Below are positions 9,217 to 16,925 of a DNA stretch of 51,897 nt, in pieces; positions within the stretch are counted from its first letter, which is position 1, and each line of letters begins with the position of its first letter. The notes under the pieces were generated by a model. That model worked only from the letters and a program-made list of their open reading frames with translations, searched no databases and was not told the DNA's origin. Made by a program: the position numbers and the translations under genes. The DNA is from Candidatus Heimdallarchaeota archaeon (GTDB lineage: Archaea; Asgardarchaeota; Heimdallarchaeia; Heimdallarchaeales; Heimdallarchaeaceae): NCBI GenBank assembly GCA_018238545.1, contig JABCTC010000025.1:1-51897 (forward strand), given 5' to 3'.

Positions 9217-10017
9217 TTATTTATCTTCACTTGTTTTTACTTTGATATTCATTGTTTCTTCATCAAAGCTGGCATCAAGAGAGACTGTGTTGTCTTCATT
9301 TATTTGTAGTATTTTCATTTTTTCTAGTTCATTGATATATCGTTTAGTCTGTAATAATGACACACCTAGAACAAATGATAGTTGAATTTGTGCAATTGCT
9401 CCCATTCTTCTTAACAAATTTATTATGTTAAATCTTGGATCAGTAGTAATCAACCTTTCTAGTACTTCTTTTTGTTTACTCCATTTCCCTTTTTCTGATA
9501 AAACAAAATCTAATTTCTCTTGCAGTTCTTTTTTCTCGGTTTCAATTGTTACTATTTGATCAGATAGTTCATAGATTAAAGACTCTCTTTCTTCTAAGAG
9601 CAATTTTAGCATTTCCTTCTCTTTTTCTATTGTCTCCTGTATATTTGCTATATTTTCTTCAGTCAACTCTCTTTTTAGAAGAGATTCTTCTATACTTGAA
9701 CTATCCCGTCTTCTTGGATATTGTGACACTGTTTGAAAACTAGATAAAAAGTTGAATAATCTAAAAAATTCTGCTTTTAATTCTGATATAATATTGTCTG
9801 AAGAAGATTTCAACATTTCATTGATATATGTTATTGATGGATTGATGTCTAATAAATTATTATTGTAATTTGGTGAACCTCTCTTTGTATCAGTTATTTG
9901 AGTTGAGTTTACCTTGCTCTTAAGTGCTTTCACTTCTTTTGTAAGTCTAACAATCTCATCAGCAATATCCATTAACTCATGGGTTTCAGTATTATCAAAA
10001 TTGTCTTCATTTTCCAT
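9217..10017 (-). CDS. Coiled-coil protein with C-terminal winged helix
   Basis: 266 residues from ATG 10015-10017. Residues about 15-45 form a short coil, about 115-190 a long glutamate/lysine-rich coiled coil (IQETIEKEKEMLKLLLEERE), and about 190-245 a probable wHTH (FNIINLLRRMGAIAQIQLSF then LLQTKRYINELEKMKILQIN). No catalytic motif is visible. It is the last gene of the Roadblock/pseudo-KaiC operon, ten bases after the KaiC-like stop. It may act as a scaffold or DNA-binding arm of that module; function unknown. Confidence 0.6.
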   Translation of the reverse strand: MENEDNFDNTETHELMDIADEIVRLTKEVKALKSKVNSTQITDTKRGSPNYNNNLLDINPSITYINEMLKSSSDNIISELKAEFFRLFNFLSSFQTVSQYPRRRDSSSIEESLLKRELTEENIANIQETIEKEKEMLKLLLEERESLIYELSDQIVTIETEKKELQEKLDFVLSEKGKWSKQKEVLERLITTDPRFNIINLLRRMGAIAQIQLSFVLGVSLLQTKRYINELEKMKILQINEDNTVSLDASFDEETMNIKVKTSEDK

Positions 10018-10026
10018 GAGGATCAA

Positions 10027-10860
10027 CTAAATCTTTGCGGTTGACTCTATTTTGAAGCCTTCTGTTTCTGATGGGGTGATATCTAGAGTTTCACTCACAT
10101 ATGCTACACCCATTAGTTTTGTTATTGCAAAAGTATCTTTGATTCTGCTACCAACTGAACTTCTTGTAAAATAGAATATGCCTTGAGATGCGTTCATTAT
10201 AATTCTTTCTGCTACAGGGTCCAGAACGTCCTGCGGTATTAAGAAGAAGTGTACTCCACCTAGTTTTGATAAAGAAATCAAAGTGTTTTTTAGAAATGTA
10301 ATCAGAGCCGCTGCATCCTCATCAAGTCTATCTTCTTTCATCCACAGCAAATCATCGAAAACACTAAAGCATTGTTTATTTTGATTTTCTTTAACATGAA
10401 TCATTCTATCTATTATTTTTTTAGCGTAAGTTCTTCTTCTAACTTCTATTTTACCTAATTTCAATGCTGATGACATTGTTGAACTAGTCAAATCAAACAT
10501 ATTTTCAAAATACCAGTTTTTACCTTCGTATGGAGAAATGTCCCATTCATAAGCTTGGAAGGATCTTTTTACACTCTCATATGGTGTGCTACTATGAACA
10601 TAAAATATCACATTTTCTTGTGTTTTTTGTGCCCAATTTAGTAATATACGCTGAATAAATAATTTAGGGATTACAGTTTCTGAAGGGTAACTCACTAGAA
10701 TCAGTGAACCATCTGGAAGACCTTTTCGAGAGGACATTTCCATACCAAGTTTCTGGTCTAAAGTTCTAATACCAGTAAGGATTAATTCGCCTCTGACATC
10801 AACGGCATGACTTTTTTTCCCTATTCTTTCAACTCCACCTTTTGGGGTCTCTATATCCAT
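10027..10860 (-). CDS. KaiC/RadA-like pseudo-ATPase
   Basis: 277 residues from ATG 10858-10860, chosen because GAGGT lies 8 nt upstream; a TTG 42 bases earlier is possible. The fold signature is that of KaiC-type RecA ATPases: LTGIRTLDQKLG, then KGLPDGSLILVSYPSE, NVIFYVHSSTPYESVKRSF and FSVFDDLLWMKED. The Walker A loop, normally GPPGSGKT after such a strand, reads SYPSETVIP, with no Gly-Lys-Thr/Ser, so ATP hydrolysis is unlikely. Such inactive KaiC paralogues usually serve as binding subunits. It lies between the Roadblock and coiled-coil genes in one operon. Confidence 0.65.
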   Translation of the reverse strand: MDIETPKGGVERIGKKSHAVDVRGELILTGIRTLDQKLGMEMSSRKGLPDGSLILVSYPSETVIPKLFIQRILLNWAQKTQENVIFYVHSSTPYESVKRSFQAYEWDISPYEGKNWYFENMFDLTSSTMSSALKLGKIEVRRRTYAKKIIDRMIHVKENQNKQCFSVFDDLLWMKEDRLDEDAAALITFLKNTLISLSKLGGVHFFLIPQDVLDPVAERIIMNASQGIFYFTRSSVGSRIKDTFAITKLMGVAYVSETLDITPSETEGFKIESTAKI

Positions 10861-10888
10861 AGAATTTACCTCATAACAATTTTGCTGA

Positions 10889-11428
10889 TTAGAACTGCTC
10901 AAGTTCTCTCAAAGCTAATTCCAAATCTGATATAAACTCATCTTGAACTTTCTTTTCTTCAGTTACAACTGGTTCAGGTGCAGGAGTTGGAGTAGGAGTA
11001 GGAGTAGCAGCAGTTTCTGCAGGAGTTGTGGGTTTAGCTTCAACATCTAATATATTTCGTGTTTTTTCAGCTGCCATTTTCATGGTTCTTCGTACCAAAC
11101 CTAGTTGTACACCAGTATCTGTGATAAGACACAACACTGTGCTCCCACAACTAGCAACTAAGATTAAGCCATCAGAAAATTCTGATATTATGATATCTAG
11201 TGCGGCTAATCCCACATTTTGACCCTGTTGTTCACTTGCCAGATATACAGCACTAGCTATCGCCCCAAGCGCTTCTGTTTCGAATTCATCAAAAGCAAAT
11301 CTTGAAGAATATGCAAGTGTTAGTCCAGTTTTATCGGCTAATATAACGTGGTTAATGTTAGCATCACTAGTTATTATTTCGTGCAGTATTGCATTTATTT
11401 GATCGGCGCCATACAAGAAAATCACCAA
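10889..11428 (-). CDS. Roadblock/LC7-domain protein with acidic tail
   Basis: 179 residues. Residues about 5-120 match Roadblock/LC7: INAILHEIITSDANINHVIL, ADKTGLTLAYSS, EALGAIASAVYLASEQ, DGLILVASCGSTVLCLITD, then LGLVRRTMKMAAEKTRNIL. This fold dimerises and regulates small GTPases (MglB, dynein LC7, Ragulator). A proline/threonine linker encoded by a GGAGTA-type repeat follows, and the final helix (EFISDLELALRELEQF) may be a docking peptide. The start is TTG 11426-11428 or the adjoining GTG 11423-11425. A TATA box at 11469-11476 suggests a short leader. It is the first gene of a three-gene operon facing the small GTPase gene. Confidence 0.85.
   Translation of the reverse strand: MVIFLYGADQINAILHEIITSDANINHVILADKTGLTLAYSSRFAFDEFETEALGAIASAVYLASEQQGQNVGLAALDIIISEFSDGLILVASCGSTVLCLITDTGVQLGLVRRTMKMAAEKTRNILDVEAKPTTPAETAATPTPTPTPAPEPVVTEEKKVQDEFISDLELALRELEQF
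10983..11006. repeat. GGAGTW hexanucleotide repeat encoding Thr-Pro linker
   Basis: Four tandem hexamers (GGAGTT then three GGAGTA) on the plus strand encode the T-P-T-P linker of the Roadblock protein on the minus strand. Such repeats vary easily in number. Confidence 0.7.
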
Positions 11429-11468
11429 GTGTTAATACACAGTTCTTATTGATACTAATAAATTTGGA

Positions 11469-11527
11469 TATTTAAACATTTCAAATGTTGTAGTACTACA
11501 ACGTGATTTAAGGAAATTTTTTAAATT
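11469..11527. promoter_or_regulatory. Divergent promoter with 16-bp perfect palindrome
   Basis: GTTGTAGTACTACAAC at 11487-11502 is a perfect palindrome between two promoters. On the minus strand TTTAAATA (11469-11476) serves the Roadblock operon. On the plus strand TTTTTTAAATT (about 11517-11527) lies 20 bp before the tpiA ATG, suggesting a nearly leaderless mRNA. The palindrome is upstream of both TATA boxes, a position suited to an activator or shared regulator. Confidence 0.5.
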
Positions 11528-11546
11528 ACAATGTTAAATTAACTTT

Positions 11547-12230
11547 ATGGTTACACTAAAATTTCCGGTTATCATTTTAAATTTCAAGAATTACACCCAA
11601 TCTATTGGAGAAAATGGAGTTATATTGGCCAAAATAGCAGAAGAAGTTGCAAAAGAAGTAGGTGTGGAGATAGTTGTTTGTCCTCAAACGGTAGACATTC
11701 GACTAATTCATCAATCAGTAAGTATTCCCATTTTTGCTCAACACACAGATTCAAATGATTCAGGTAGCAACACTGGAAATAATTTAATGGAAACGATAAT
11801 GCAAAGCGGAGCAGCTGGCACATTAGTAAATCACTCTGAACATCAATTGAGATTATCCGATATAGAAAAAATCGTTACCAAAGCAAAGAAATTAGATTTT
11901 TTCACATGTGTATGTGCTAATAATCTTCAGGTAAGCAGAGCAATATCTGCGTTAGATCCTCTAGCATGTGCTATGGAACCACCAGAACTTATAGGTAGTG
12001 GAATCTCTGTTACAACGAAACCAGAATTAGTTAAACAAACAATTCAAGCAATAAAAGAAACCAATATTTCAGTCACGCCCTTAGTTGGAGCTGGTGTGTC
12101 TACAGCAAAAGATGTTTCAGAAGCATTACAGCTGGGCGCAAAAGGGGTGCTCCTAGCCTCTGGTTTTGTTAAAGCAAAAGAACCCAAGTCAGTGCTACTA
12201 AAAATGGCAAATGCAATGATAGAAAAATAG
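11547..12230 (+). CDS. tpiA: Triosephosphate isomerase
   Basis: 227 residues, the usual archaeal length, shorter than the about 250 of bacteria and eukaryotes. It interconverts glyceraldehyde-3-phosphate and dihydroxyacetone phosphate. ILNFKNY carries the N-terminal Asn and Lys, NHSEHQLRLSD the catalytic His, AMEPPELIGSG the catalytic Glu and flexible loop, and GAGVSTAKDVSEALQLGAKG with VLLASGFVKA the phosphate site. A palindrome lies in its promoter. It converges with the small regulator downstream. Confidence 0.95.
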   Translation: MVTLKFPVIILNFKNYTQSIGENGVILAKIAEEVAKEVGVEIVVCPQTVDIRLIHQSVSIPIFAQHTDSNDSGSNTGNNLMETIMQSGAAGTLVNHSEHQLRLSDIEKIVTKAKKLDFFTCVCANNLQVSRAISALDPLACAMEPPELIGSGISVTTKPELVKQTIQAIKETNISVTPLVGAGVSTAKDVSEALQLGAKGVLLASGFVKAKEPKSVLLKMANAMIEK

Positions 12231-12256
12231 GAAGAAAAATAGTTCAGGTTGCGCAA

Positions 12257-12724
12257 TTATTCATTGCGTTTCCACATCATTTTCTCGCCTTGTTTTATCT
12301 GTGTTAAAATTCCGGCTTCTGCCATTTGTTTTAAAGATCTAGCAAATTCTTCTTTAGTAATCGGGGGGTTTCCTTGTTTTAACACTGCGAATTGACAGGA
12401 TGCAAATATAGCATCTTCAAACATAAATTTAGAAGAGCTGAATGATTCTATGATTAAATCTTTATTAGGAATCTTAAAATCCTTAACAACAGTTTTTACT
12501 TTTTTAATTTCTCCTTTGCTAGAACCAATTTTTGAAATAATTAAATCTGCAATAATGTCATTTAATCCTTTTCCCTCTGTTTGTTCACTAAAACCATGAA
12601 GTTCAGCGATCAAAAAGGTTGCTTGTTGAACAAACGATTCCATAGATTCAAAGTAGTTTTCATCGACTAGTTTCTGTACATAGTTGTACAAACCTTCAGG
12701 GATTTTAATTTCAATAGGTTTCAT
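12257..12724 (-). CDS. Predicted small DNA-binding regulator
   Basis: 155 residues from ATG 12722-12724, with AGGAG 8 nt upstream on the minus strand; the longer open frame to 12856 lacks such a site. The first 45 residues (KPIEIKIPEGLYNYVQKLVD, ESMESFVQQA) resemble a ribbon-helix-helix: a basic strand followed by two helices. The C-terminal part (ITKEEFARSLKQMAEAGILT) looks like a winged helix. Family unknown. An IS607 element sits just upstream, probably within or beside its promoter region. Confidence 0.5.
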   Translation of the reverse strand: MKPIEIKIPEGLYNYVQKLVDENYFESMESFVQQATFLIAELHGFSEQTEGKGLNDIIADLIISKIGSSKGEIKKVKTVVKDFKIPNKDLIIESFSSSKFMFEDAIFASCQFAVLKQGNPPITKEEFARSLKQMAEAGILTQIKQGEKMMWKRNE

Positions 12725-12901
12725 TAATATTACTCCTTTTATAATTATAAGATACATCCATACAGTTGAATTGCTTCTTATAGGTTTTTTCTTAGATGCG
12801 CCCAAAGTAAAACAAATTTTGTTAATATTTGTTATTGTAATTTGTTTGTTACACACGTTATGAAACTTGGTTAAACTTGCCAGAAGGCGTCTAACCGTCG
12901 T

Positions 12902-14845
12902 TTAAGTGGGTTCCCTCACGTGTGTTGAGGGGAAGAGATCGGAAGGAAGGAGAGTACCTGGGAGGGAAGAGATGTTATGCGCAGCGTTATCATGAGTGTT
13001 GACCATTTGACCACATTTACCACAAGGAGCAGAATCATACGAACCTGAACCAGGTTGACGGAGGATAGTCCCCCCACAGTTGTGATGGACACTGCTGGTA
13101 TGGTAAGGTTTGACCGTCTCCAAACGGACATCATAACCTAATTCAAGCGAAGCTAACCAGACAGCTTTTTTGTAAATGTAAAGGTTATCAGGCATATTGT
13201 AGATGGCTTTAGCCAGTGCTCCTTTGGTACCAGTAGGGTCAACCTCCAACTCTTCGATCTTCAGAGTATGGCACTTGTTCTTCACCATCACTGCAGCGAG
13301 GAAGTGGGGTAAACGACGGGTGATCTCACGAAGTATGCGACTTCTACGAGTATAGACTCTATTGAGTTCTCCCTTGAGCTTGCAACTGCCGAGAATGTCA
13401 TGCTCTTTACGTTTGCGGAGGAAACCACGGTTAAGTTCCTTCATAACTTTCTCTAGGTGCTTGTAACGTTCAGCTAGTTTCATCAAATCCTTAGGGACTG
13501 AAACAGAGGTGTTAAACGCTACCATAAACTCTCCCAAGCGGTTGATATCCAACCCCAGCACTTGTTTCTTGCCTTTAGGAATCTTTGGGAGATAAGTATG
13601 GAGAAGTTTGTGAGAGTGGAAACAGTCATGAGCGCCTTCTAGCACCACATCTACTCGAGGTTTGAAACAGGGAGCACTGCCGCTGCTTACTTGGAAAACT
13701 TTGATTTCGGCACCATTCTTCAAATATTCCAAGACTTTGGGGGGAAAGAGAACTTGAGCAGTAAGTTTCTTCTTGCCCATTTGCGGGAAACCTAAAGTGG
13801 TTCTACCATTGTTCTTTACTTGTCTGGTCAGATCTTTTGCATTCCCTTCACGGGTGATAACATAATCTTTTTTCATTAGTAGTTTTACTGGTAATCTTCC
13901 TTGTTTTTTACGTTTGAATGGGGGAGGAACGAGTGCAGTTATAGATAGACCTTGTAATAATTGAGGGACACTCTGCATGAAATGGTCAAAGAGTGTGAAA
14001 ACTACCACCTGCCTTACGGCAGAGAAGAGTTTTCGAGTAGGCTTACCTATTAATTCTGCTAGTTCCTTGGAGAGGTTTTTGAGACTTTTCCAACGAGAAG
14101 GGTGAAAACTGTTGATCCACGAGGTGAGAAAAGGAGCAACTATATTCTGCTCTTGCTTTAAGAGCTTGAGTTTATTGAGAAACGCTTGCTGGTTCTTCGT
14201 AAGAGTAGGTAGTTGTGAGAAATTATTGGTCTGGTGAATCAGAGCATCATCGATTGCTTGCACCACATCTTGTTGCTTGTAAGTAGGTAAAGCTCCATTC
14301 AACACCAGATTATTAGAGAAATAGTAGTTCCTCTGTTTCTTCTTGCTAAAACTATCTAGTTGCATCCTAGAACTGGTCAGAAGGTTGATGACGTACCTTC
14401 TCTGTAATTTCCAATATTTCCCCAGGCTGCTTTCGGTATAAGGCGAACGACCAAAAATCATCCATTCCACCAGCTGTTGAGGGTTCTTATGCAAGAAGTT
14501 GAGCAACCCTTGCACTTTCTTCTCTTTGTCTATCTTCCCTTTCACTGCTATCTGGAGCCAGTGGTAAGCGCTCTCAGCGATGTTAGGGTTCTTCCCCACC
14601 GCTTTCCCTACTTGACGGACAAAGTAGCGTTCTTTAGGGTTAGTGCGATAGAGGTCTAAAGCTTTCTTGACCACATCTTGAATGAGAAGGTCGTGCTGCC
14701 TCTCTTCTAAATTCCTAATTCTTCGGTTGATTTCTTCTCGTTGAGAGGGTGATGCACACTTCAGCGCTACCTGATAACTCCTCATCACCTTGTCTAAGTT
14801 AATAGGGGGAGAAGTTTTAGAGGTGCTTGCTGCTTGTGTGCCCAT
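12902..14845 (-). CDS. tnpB: TnpB-like RNA-guided nuclease, long form
   Basis: 647 residues, against about 370-450 for common TnpB. The RuvC core is C-terminal: LGLDINRLGEF with Asp433, LKIEELEV with Glu531 and HDNAAHNI with Asp619, so all three catalytic acids remain. The zinc finger between the last two has TSSVHHNCGG and CGKCG, with the first Cys replaced by His (HxxC...CxxC). Residues 1-430 are mainly helical and have no motif that I know; this portion is conserved in the copy at 1-969. TnpB proteins use a transposon-end RNA to cut the donor site. By family rule a guide RNA would overlap the 3' end of this gene. Confidence 0.85.
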   Translation of the reverse strand: MGTQAASTSKTSPPINLDKVMRSYQVALKCASPSQREEINRRIRNLEERQHDLLIQDVVKKALDLYRTNPKERYFVRQVGKAVGKNPNIAESAYHWLQIAVKGKIDKEKKVQGLLNFLHKNPQQLVEWMIFGRSPYTESSLGKYWKLQRRYVINLLTSSRMQLDSFSKKKQRNYYFSNNLVLNGALPTYKQQDVVQAIDDALIHQTNNFSQLPTLTKNQQAFLNKLKLLKQEQNIVAPFLTSWINSFHPSRWKSLKNLSKELAELIGKPTRKLFSAVRQVVVFTLFDHFMQSVPQLLQGLSITALVPPPFKRKKQGRLPVKLLMKKDYVITREGNAKDLTRQVKNNGRTTLGFPQMGKKKLTAQVLFPPKVLEYLKNGAEIKVFQVSSGSAPCFKPRVDVVLEGAHDCFHSHKLLHTYLPKIPKGKKQVLGLDINRLGEFMVAFNTSVSVPKDLMKLAERYKHLEKVMKELNRGFLRKRKEHDILGSCKLKGELNRVYTRRSRILREITRRLPHFLAAVMVKNKCHTLKIEELEVDPTGTKGALAKAIYNMPDNLYIYKKAVWLASLELGYDVRLETVKPYHTSSVHHNCGGTILRQPGSGSYDSAPCGKCGQMVNTHDNAAHNISSLPGTLLPSDLFPSTHVREPT

Positions 14846-14895
14846 CTTCTACTCGTACGTATAATCCTTAAATTGCTATTTAAACCCGAAGAATC

Positions 14896-15498
14896 TCACT
14901 TGTTCGGTGGTGCTTTTCCTCTCCTCTGTCTGTGCAACCTCCCTGCAAAAGAAGTGACGAGAGCGATCATATCTTCTACTAATTTTTTCTCTGCTGCTTG
15001 TTCTTCTTGTTGATACATGGGGATAACTTCTGTATCAAACGTTTGACAAAACTGGTTGATCACCTTCGTTCCGAACCTCGCTATCCTGTCTCTATACGTA
15101 CAGATGACAGCAAAAGGTTGTTTCGTTGCTACAGTTTTTAGTAGTGCGTGTAACCCTTTTCTCTGGTCGTTCATCCCCGAAGCAATATCTGTAAAAATCT
15201 TCTCTACCTTCCACCCTTTTTGCTTAGCAAAAGACCGTAGATGTTCTTGCTGGGTTATCAGTTCTTTCTTCTGTTTTGCCCCACTTACTCTCGCATACCC
15301 TATCACTATTTGTTTGTGCTGAGTGTCGTTCTTCTCCTCCTCTTTTTCTTCTTCTCCTATCATCTGGGAGAGTTTGTATCTCCTGTGTCCTCCTCTTGTC
15401 CTCTTGCAAGGGAGGATTCTTTCTTCCTTCTCCCACCTCCTCATAGTGCTAGCTGATACTCCTTGCATGTATGCTGCTGTGCCAATTCTTGCTAACAT
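14896..15498 (-). CDS. tnpA: IS607-type serine recombinase TnpA
   Basis: 200 residues from ATG 15496-15498. A GTG at 15640-15642 would add 48 residues unlike any family member. The MerR-type helix-turn-helix comes first (IGTAAYMQGVSASTMRRWEK, then RGGHRRY). The serine-resolvase catalytic domain follows with IGYARVSGAKQKKEL (nucleophilic Ser in ARVS), DIASGMNDQRKGLHALL and ICTYRDRIARFG. IS607 transposases have this reversed order, DNA-binding domain before catalytic domain. It would excise and insert the element as a circle. The C-terminus ends in a basic tail. Confidence 0.88.
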   Translation of the reverse strand: MLARIGTAAYMQGVSASTMRRWEKEERILPCKRTRGGHRRYKLSQMIGEEEKEEEKNDTQHKQIVIGYARVSGAKQKKELITQQEHLRSFAKQKGWKVEKIFTDIASGMNDQRKGLHALLKTVATKQPFAVICTYRDRIARFGTKVINQFCQTFDTEVIPMYQQEEQAAEKKLVEDMIALVTSFAGRLHRQRRGKAPPNK

Positions 15499-15724
15499 AG
15501 TTCTAATTTTACTGCTCTTACGAAAAATTTTCTGTTTTTTGGCAAGATTGAGCAATATTTCTTTCAGCTGTTGCTTACAGTAAAATGATATTAAGAGATG
15601 ATGGCGTCCTTTTCCCGCTTTTATATCCTTTGTGTGAAGCACATCTAAGCCGTCTCAACCAGTCATTCGCCAGATAAAAATTAAGGGAAAGCATGTTAAA
15701 TTTTTCTATATTGAAAGAAAGAAG

Positions 15725-15892
15725 TTATGTTGCCTTTCGACCGCGCTTATAAATTGTGTATCCACACTTTCCACAAGTCCATCTGTCTGAGTGTCCTGCC
15801 ATATATACGGCGTCTCCACACCTTTCACATTCTTTCTTTAATCTAATGACTTTATCTCCGTCTGCTTCATACCTTTTATGTGTTGAACTCAT
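15725..15892 (-). CDS. rps27ae: Ribosomal protein eS27 (S27ae)
   Basis: 55 residues, too short for usual gene lists. It is a zinc-ribbon protein of the small subunit: Cys22-x2-Cys25 and Cys40-x2-Cys43 in CERCGDAVYMAGHSDRW and TCGKCGYTIYKR, with MAGH.DRW.CGKCGY matching the S27ae signature. It follows the eS24 gene by 9 bp, the normal archaeal order. The IS607 element lies immediately downstream. It is the free archaeal form, not the eukaryotic ubiquitin fusion. Confidence 0.92.
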   Translation of the reverse strand: MSSTHKRYEADGDKVIRLKKECERCGDAVYMAGHSDRWTCGKCGYTIYKRGRKAT

Positions 15893-15901
15893 TTCTTACA
15901 C

Positions 15902-16198
15902 TCACTCTGCTTTTTCTTGGATTATTCCTGATCTTTTTAAGAGAAACTTTTTTTCAACAGCGATTGCTCTTTCAGCTGTTTCATAGACATGAACAAGCGC
16001 TGTACTTTTTCCTTCCCCATATTTAGCTTCTAGCTTAATTAAAACTACTTGATTTCTTTCTTTATTTAAAAGAGCAGCTAATTTTGACAAAAATTCTTCA
16101 CGTTTAGGAACTGGTTGCCCAACATGATCAACTTTAACATTTATTTCTGTTCGCTCTAATAATTTATTTTCATTTTTCTCAATGATATCAATCTTCAT
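15902..16198 (-). CDS. rps24e: Ribosomal protein eS24
   Basis: 98 residues, normal for archaea. KIDIIEKNENKLLERTEINV, VPKREEFLSKLAALLN and EAKYGEGKSTALVHVY are the S24e signatures: two-stranded start, helix, then a basic G-rich loop. It overlaps the dephospho-CoA kinase gene by 11 bp, so translation is probably coupled. Confidence 0.93.
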   Translation of the reverse strand: MKIDIIEKNENKLLERTEINVKVDHVGQPVPKREEFLSKLAALLNKERNQVVLIKLEAKYGEGKSTALVHVYETAERAIAVEKKFLLKRSGIIQEKAE

Positions 16199-16739
16199 TA
16201 ATTTTCACCATTTTAAGTAATAATCCGCAAACACTTTGTTTTACTTCTTCAGTAACTGACACTACTACTAACCCTTCATTAGGCTGTCCATATAAGACTT
16301 TTGAATCTAGTGGAGCTTCAAGAATAGTTGGAAGCACTAGTAAATCCTCTTCGCCTATTATTCTTATAATTATTTTGTTATCTTCAATTTTTAGACTATT
16401 AATAATTTCAATCCATGCATTTTGCATTATGTAACCTGCTTGGTTGGATATTTCTACAACAGAAGCATTTTCAATTTCTAATAATGGAACTTTCTCCCTT
16501 TGCACATGTTCATCTATAATAGCAATGTCAGGTATAAATGACAGTTCTACAAGTACTTGTGTGGTTGCATCTCCCACCGCTATTACCTTGGGTGTTGAAT
16601 CGTCTTGAGATAGCTTATTAATGAATTCAACAATGTCTTGTCGATTCTTAATAATTTGCCCTAAAGGGTTCTTAAAATACTTTCTTTGATTTTGGGGGAG
16701 AAAATATGAACTAGGTTTTACTTGATTCAACAAGTTCAC
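16188..16739 (-). CDS. GTP-dependent dephospho-CoA kinase
   Basis: 183 residues of the DUF359 family, the archaeal enzyme that phosphorylates dephospho-CoA to CoA with GTP. Signatures are KVIAVGDATTQVLVELSFIP, PDIAIIDEHVQR and GEEDLLVLPTILEAPLDS followed by VLYGQPNEGLVVV. The family lacks a P-loop and is unrelated to bacterial CoaE. The ATG overlaps the Spt4 stop (ATGA). Position between spt4 and rps24e is the usual archaeal arrangement. Confidence 0.88.
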   Translation of the reverse strand: MNLLNQVKPSSYFLPQNQRKYFKNPLGQIIKNRQDIVEFINKLSQDDSTPKVIAVGDATTQVLVELSFIPDIAIIDEHVQREKVPLLEIENASVVEISNQAGYIMQNAWIEIINSLKIEDNKIIIRIIGEEDLLVLPTILEAPLDSKVLYGQPNEGLVVVSVTEEVKQSVCGLLLKMVKINED

Positions 16740-16924
16740 CGGACTCGAAGAGCATAATGTCCTTTTTTGTAGATCTTCATTCTCTTCGCAACGTCGCTTT
16801 CTTCTGGTTTTAGGATAAAAATTTCACCTGTGTATTCAGAGGAAATGTCTTGTGTTTTACAATTTGGACAAATACTAGCAGTTTTTTCCATGATTATGTG
16901 ACACACTCTACAAGCTTTGGACAT
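16736..16924 (-). CDS. spt4: Transcription elongation factor Spt4
   Basis: 62 residues. Zinc ribbon from CRVC (residues 5-8) and CPNC (19-22). SEYTGEIFILKPEESDVAKR is the conserved beta-sheet region that pairs with Spt5. Together they form the processivity clamp of RNA polymerase. It begins directly at the end of rpo7. Confidence 0.93.
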   Translation of the reverse strand: MSKACRVCHIIMEKTASICPNCKTQDISSEYTGEIFILKPEESDVAKRMKIYKKGHYALRVR

Positions 16925-16925
16925 A

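Larger units (their letters stand above)
12887..15660 (-). mobile_element. IS607-family insertion sequence (tnpA + long tnpB)
   Basis: Two same-strand genes, a serine-recombinase TnpA followed by TnpB, identify an IS607-type element. Ends are approximate: GCGTCTAACC (12887-12896) and CCGTCTCAACC (15650-15660) are similar short sequences in the same orientation outside the genes, as expected for recombinase-site cores without terminal inverted repeats. The element is richer in G+C than its surroundings, a sign of transfer. It lies between the small regulator gene and the ribosomal eS27 gene. Confidence 0.7.

Noticed and set aside
12725..12856. Longer start for the small regulator
   Set aside because: AGGAG precedes ATG 12724, and the extension has no domain.
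15499..15642. 48-residue N-terminal extension of TnpA from GTG
   Set aside because: Unlike the family start; the HTH begins directly after ATG 15498.
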